Positions 58,287 to 64,000 of a stretch of DNA of 64,000 nucleotides are shown here, piece after piece. The stretch lies in the NCBI GenBank assembly GCA_007922225.1, contig ML679974.1, forward strand, positions 5,941,105 to 6,005,104. Direction: 5' to 3'. Positions within the stretch are counted from its first letter, which is position 1. Each line of letters starts with the position of its first letter. The stretch is from Emydura subglobosa. Its lineage: Eukaryota > Chordata > Testudines > Chelidae. The position numbers and the translations under genes are program-made. Under the pieces are notes generated by a model. The model saw only the letters and a list, made by a program, of their open reading frames with translations. It ran no database searches and was not told the DNA's origin.

Positions 58287-60061
58287 GTAACCAGGACCAA
58301 ATTCAGTGATGAATCCTGGTCACATGCCACCTGAGGTACATTGTGCATACACTAAGAAGAAGCTGTTTCCATCACTCACTTGTTTTATCCAAATCTCTAT
58401 TCTTTAATACATTTCCTTTTGTCTTACTATAATTGAACCTATTCGCTGTGTGAGATAAAGGAGTGGTGGGCTAAGATAAAATTGGGGTACACTGCTCCTT
58501 TGGGAGTAGAGGATCTGGAATTTTTGTGGGTGTCCACTGATATGAGGCCAGTAGTCTATAGGGACATTTTGAAGGCATCTGGGGCTGGGGTGCATCTATT
58601 GTCAGCCTGCACAGCTGGCATACCCCAGAAGGATAATAGCTGAGTAGCTGACAGGCTGGCTGTGTTAGGGAGCTAATACCCAGCCACAACTCCCTCATGT
58701 TGGAGGCAGGTGGCAAGAAGGTGACCCACAGTCCTGGATGCCCCAAGAAATGACAAAGCATTGTATAAAAAAGGATGAAGAGATGTTAAACGTAACTGTC
58801 AAGAGTAGCATAAATCTATATTGGGTTATTACAGGATACTAGAGAGTTTCAAATGCAAACAGAAGTAGGTGTGACTTTTGGGGAGCAGAAAAGTTCAAAT
58901 TAAAAAAAAAAAAAAAAAAGCCCATGTATACATGATTGCCCTCACTGAGGACACAGGATGGATAGTACTCACTCAATGGAAAGCGCTTCAATATTGATTT
59001 TATCCTCTATTTTGAATGTGTCCCCCCACGTTTTATTTGATAAATACCATCCAAGTCTTGCACTGGCTATGATTTTGTTTATGTTCGCTGCATGTTTGAT
59101 GCTATGGTGTAGTCACCATAGCATCAATGTGGTTCACAAACTTCAATACATTTTTCTTGACAATACACTTGTAAGGGGAGGTACTATTATCCCAGTATGG
59201 AAAATGGAGGCACAGAAAGATCAAGGTCAAAGTAACTGTGCCCACTGTTGCCACAGTTCCAAGGGTAATTGCACCTTCACTCCCCTCCCCCTCTTTTGTG
59301 GTCAACTCCAGGACACCCCTCAGGTCTCCAGTCAACATCTGCGTGGGCAGGGAGGGATTTATGTCCAGCTCCCTTCTTGCCAGGGATTTTAAGACTGCAC
59401 AGCTCTCTGCCATACACTGTAATATGCCCAGCCAGCCAGACTGCCTAACAGCCAGCTCCTACACTTTGCTTTTGCTGTGAGAGCTATGAACAGCGTATGC
59501 CCGCAGTCACAAGTTACCACACAGCTCTTCCAAAGCAGAGTACATTAGTCTTAAGGCAAAAACATCAGAGAACAATGAAATCCTACACGCTTAATAAACA
59601 CACCAGAAGTCACCTACCAGGCCTATAGGGCTTTGGTAGGCCAAAGTCCTTTCAACCCTTCCTTCCAGAATTGGGATCCCAACACCAAAAAGTTCTGTCC
59701 ATTTGTTGAATCAAAAGGAAGATCCTGTTTCAGTTCAAGGTCAACTTCTTACACCACAAGCCCTTTTAAATCTCTGGAAAGCCCAGTTTAAAATCAATAT
59801 ACGTAGCTACACTAGGGGCAGGGGATGCCTCTCAGGCAGTTTGCAGTCTCAGTGACTCACCTTAATCACTAGCCACTATTTTTAGTTCCTGGAGGAGCTG
59901 CAGTAACTCCTCATGGAGTAGAATACAATCGGACTAAATTTATGAACAGTTTATATATAATAGCCCTTCAAAATACCACTTGGAATTGCTATTTGTCACA
60001 TAAGACTGATTTTTCATTGTACTTAGCATTATATAAACACTATATGTCAAAAGCACAATTC
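58287..60061. other. Upstream flank, nothing recognised
   Basis: Non-coding DNA apart from an A18 run (58902-58919). No exon or repeat ends recognised. Confidence 0.4.
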
Positions 60062-60290
60062 CAGTTGTGAGCGCTTAGAACTACTGCAAATCAGACCCCT
60101 GCTGTCTCAAGCTGGGCACCCAGAAAATGAGGAACCACCATTAGTGGCCAGGTGTAAAAATTTATGTTTAAGTGACATCCCCAGCATGACCCAGGAACTC
60201 TGTGGCAGAAGCAGGGATAAGAATCCCTATCTCCAGCGTAGCAGAAAACTGCCTCAACCATGAGACTCTCCTTTCCCTTCCGGCAGGCTC
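60062..60290 (-). mobile_element. tRNA-derived SINE, minus strand, diverged
   Basis: The reverse complement has GTCTCATGGTTGAGGCAG (A-box-like), GATTCTTATCCCTGC, CACAGAGTTCCTGGGTCATG and GGTTCCTCATTTTCTGGG. The order fits a turtle pol III SINE relative. Confidence 0.65.
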
Positions 60291-62541
60291 CCAGGTTCAC
60301 AATAGGTACACAACTTCTAACTTCTGCTATACATGAAGCAGGTGTCCCACAGACAACAGCCTCTTTCACTACACAACCCTCCTTTATCCCCAGAGCAGGT
60401 CCAATCTATGCATTCAATGAATGAGTGGTTCTGTTGTAAAACTAATATGTGATCATGTAATCTTATACTGTAAATCCTATACATGTAAATCCTATATCAT
60501 AATGCATAGGCACAGAGGAACCAGATTATGGTTGCACAGGCAATATTAATTCTAATATTTTGAGCACTTCACTTTAAACAAACAATATTGTACTTTTGTA
60601 CTTTTTTGTTTTTAAAAGCAAGATTTAAAAAAATAAAACCAATACATGGAAACCCTCCCCTCCACACACAAGTTATCAGAGTTGAGACTTTTAGAGCCAC
60701 AGTACTGACAAGTCACAAACAAGCCACCCCTTCTCGAGTAACAAAGCATCCAAATAAGCAGTCCCAAACAAGAAGGTACTTTTAGGGATTGCTCTTCAGT
60801 CCACCTCCAAGCCCTGCTCCCAGCCCATTTCTGGATTACTTTTGAGAATTTTTCTGGCTCTGGGATACAGCACTTAGCCCCAAGGCTGGTTTCCCAACAT
60901 ACCATTCTCAGCCCCCACTGGGTTCTGTTTCTGGCTTCTTTCTCTGCTCTAGCACAGAGCACTAGGCCCCCAGGGTGGTTTCCATAGAGTGCCCTATGGC
61001 CTGCAAACACTAACTTAACATCATCTACAAACATCTCTCTGCTATTTCTGATTCCAAATTTCACACTTGCCTCATTCTCCTTTTATAAGGCCCAAGTGTC
61101 CATTCAGATATCACCTGACCCTCTTTAGTCCTGTCCCATCAAACTGGGAAGCAGCTAATTGATTATGACTGTGTGTTTTGTGTGTGGCTAGCCCCATCTC
61201 TCCTACAGGGGCCAGTCAAACTATAACACTCACTATGAAAACTTTGAAAATCCCTGCAATAGAACATTTGGGGGGAAGAATCAAAAACATTCATTCTTTT
61301 ACATGTAATGATTCAAGTTGAAAAGTAAAATACAGAGATTCTATTTCCCTTCCAGTTATATCCATCCAACTACAGTGAAGTCAGTTGACTGCTAAGGGTG
61401 TAAGTGAATTACAGAACTAAATCCCAGAAATTGAATACCTCAGAAATTCTGTTACAGCCAAATTCCCATCTCTCCCACAGAAGTGAGCTCAAGACAGAAC
61501 ATAGCCTATCATCAGCCTTTTGTCATATAATCCACCTGAGAACTGAATCCACCTGACTCTACTCATACAATGTTGCAACATGAGAAGGAAATCAAATTCA
61601 AACTCTCAGAATTGTTGATTTGAAACAGATTTGACGCCAGATTTGCACCAGTGTATATGGGATGAGATTATAGGCCATAAATGGGATGAAGAATACGTGA
61701 GGATAAAAGGAATTAGACTTCCAAACTTAATATTTCCATCAATGGGAACTTCACACAAATCATCTTCAGATAAGCAGGAGCAACTTCAACTTTAGAAGTC
61801 TGTTCTACCTCAGCTACTGTTAATAAGATGTGAATTGACATTAATGCTTGTTCATAGAGCATCGGTTAAGTGGCAACTACCGGTATGTGTATTTGCCTAA
61901 TATTCATTAAGAGCTGCAGGTCACAATGAACCTGAAAAGAGATTAACTATATCTGAACTGAGATGGGAAACTCAGTTCATTGTTTAAAAATATTGTAGGA
62001 CTAGAGAAGCAATGTCTTGATAGTGGATTTTCAAATAACTGTTCAGGTTGTTTGGATATGGTTGGGAGTTGGCTGATTTATTCTCCTAGAAAAACCAAAT
62101 TATGGGCTCAGTTATACCCTCTGATGTGTGCATGCACCACTCATTGAACCAGGTGTTGTGCAATTTTAAATTAGTTTAAAGACATTTTTTAAAGTACCTT
62201 GCTTGTGTGATGAAGGAATTTGTAATCTTATAATGAAGTTTTCAGTTTTAAAATTTAGAAACATCGCAAGCTCAGCAAATCAATGTGTATGTTCAAAATG
62301 AACAATCACTAAAAATGAGGGTAGAAGTAACTCCAGTTGAGTTCACATAAAATATAGGCTACATAGAATTGAATCTTGCTAAATCATGCTCTTGCAGTTC
62401 GCACAGAAAATTGGCTATCTTTCCCTAATTCTCCGCAATACTTTAATAAGGTGAGGCAGTAATGAGTTTAATATGACTAAGAATCATTTTCACTTCATAT
62501 AGGCCCAGTCTGAAAATACTACCAAAAGTAATCCTTAGTAC
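60291..62541. other. Upstream flank, nothing recognised
   Basis: AT-rich non-coding DNA without recognised features. Confidence 0.4.
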
Positions 62542-63064
62542 TGTAAGGCTTGAGGTTGTTTTCAGCTATCCAGTTGTAGGTCAAAACTCATTTAAATGGC
62601 TAATGAACATACCTGGGCCTCAAGGACAATGGCTAGTGTAAACATCCAGTGGCTCAGGCAGCCAGATGTCCTCTTAGTGATTCTAATTCCAGTGAGAACA
62701 GCACATTTGCTTTTAGAATTTCTGTCTCACCTGCCACCTATCTGTAAGGACCCTCCCCCCTCTTCCTCCACCCAGAGTGCAACCCTAGCATCTTTGATGT
62801 AAGTAGAGTGATTAAAATGTCCCTGCATGTATTTAACGACCATTATCACTGTTGTTCTCTCCGGATGGGACAGTGTCTGTATTTGTAAGTGAATAGATAA
62901 AGAATTTAAAACATACTATGTAATTGATAAGAAAGCATATATAACTGACAACTGTAACACCATGAAGTTGAAGCTGATTCATCAGACTTCCCTGTATCAT
63001 GAATAAACCTCTTCAGTATTGTCTATACTGCCTGATTCTTGGAGAGATTCCTTCGTGCTTTACA
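62542..63064 (+). mobile_element. Solo LTR of the provirus family, plus strand
   Basis: Begins TGTAAGGCTTGAGG and ends CGTGCTTTACA, matching both provirus LTRs over its full 523 bp in the opposite orientation. TATATAA lies at 62938-62944 and AATAAA at 63002-63007. Perfect 4-bp direct repeats GTAC flank it, so it is a clean insertion later reduced to one LTR. Confidence 0.95.
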
Positions 63065-63962
63065 GTACCATGAGCAGTCACACTGAAATAAACTGCAATG
63101 ACTACAAGTAAGAGCTACTAAGCTTTTAGCTTCCAGGCCCTGTACTACAGTAAGCTTATTGATACATTATAAAATGTTAAAACTTTTAAAATCAAGCTAT
63201 AATGGTCAAAATAATAAAATGTATTTTATCAATCTTTGCTTTTCTATTTTTTGTATATTTATTTGCCTATTTGCAAAATTCAGTTGACAAAGGGTCAAAA
63301 CTTGTAATGTATTATGTATTTACTTTCAGTATTAGTTGATTGAAGCTAGGTCCTGTGCAACATTTTGGAGGTGTACTCACTTGGTAGCCTCTTCACTTAA
63401 TCCAGATTTTTTGTGTTATTATTTCAGTTAGATGTTTTAGTATATAGTGATAAATTACTCTTTAACATATTTATCTAGTGACTGTAATTAATCATACTCA
63501 AGATACTGTCGACATTAACTTTTTTGATTCTTCACTCAACCGTTATCAAACTACAACATTTCATTCAATGGTCTCAAAAAGCCCCTAAATTTCTGACACA
63601 TTCCCCTCTTTATCTGTTTCTCATAACAGTAAGTTATTAAAGTTGCTAAAATGCTAAGAGTAGCTTGGCTGTGTCATTTCATACTTTCATTATGTAGTGT
63701 AGCTGAGCTACACTACATAAACTGTGCTTAAGCATATCAAACAAAAAGACAGGTGATTCTTAAAATAACTCAGACAAAACCCGCTTGATTTACACAAGTA
63801 CTTAGCTAATCATAGATTTACACTTGTAAATCATTGTTCTCATTGTGACTATTAACATGTGGAAGAAAAGCAAGATTTACATTACAAAAAAAGGTTTATT
63901 TTCTTCTCCCACGTGGGGAATCTCATTTTAGTAGCCTGAACAGCTCTTTTGATCCATCATTG
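63065..63962. other. Upstream flank, nothing recognised
   Basis: AT-rich DNA. A short palindrome GTGTAGCTGAGCTACAC lies near 63697. No gene seen. Confidence 0.4.
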
Positions 63963-64000
63963 CCATAGACTATAAGGTCAGAAGGGACCATTATGATTAT
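63963..64000 (-). mobile_element. CR1 LINE tail entering from the right edge
   Basis: CATAGACTATAAGGTCAGAA and GGGACCATTATGATTAT are the complement of a CR1 3' end. The element continues beyond the window. Confidence 0.8.

Overview
The window is vertebrate nuclear DNA, most likely from a turtle (a crocodilian is the main alternative). It carries many CR1 LINE fragments with the usual turtle/crocodilian tail, tRNA-derived SINEs of the turtle Cry type, short palindromic MITE-like elements, several solo LTRs and one degraded endogenous retrovirus. There is no operon-like structure, and nearly all short open frames are chance or lie in repeats.

The one host gene recognised is CIITA, the MHC class II transactivator, on the minus strand over the left 29 kb. 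Reading from right to left there is a promoter-I-type first coding exon encoding a CARD-like domain (29105-28805), a possible alternative first exon (27947-27800), then exons at 8940-8794, 5640-5515, 2569-2510, 1574-1497 and 498-439. The first of these carries the internal ATG and the start of the acidic activation domain; the later ones continue the N-terminal region. Every junction has a plausible AG acceptor and GT donor, all introns are phase 1, and the spliced frame is open. The P/S/T-rich, NACHT and leucine-rich-repeat exons would lie beyond position 1. The intron after the first exon is about 19.9 kb and full of CR1, LTR, SINE and MITE sequence.

From 29.1 to 64 kb I see no convincing host exon. 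This looks like CIITA upstream flank: unique sequence broken by SINEs (34.1, 45.2, 60.1 kb), MITE-like elements (32.5, 34.6, 37.2, 40.1, 44.0 kb), LTR-like blocks (41.4-42.5 and 50.3-51.6 kb), a 6.6 kb provirus on the minus strand (51647-58286) and a solo LTR of the same family on the plus strand (62542-63064). The provirus has two LTRs, a tRNA-Ser-type primer site, gag and pol remnants and an env remnant. Its integrase and most of SU appear deleted, and its frames are broken many times.

Homologies were recognised by reading, from memory of the families; no database search was run. Repeat boundaries are approximate unless terminal repeats or target-site duplications (TSDs) are stated.
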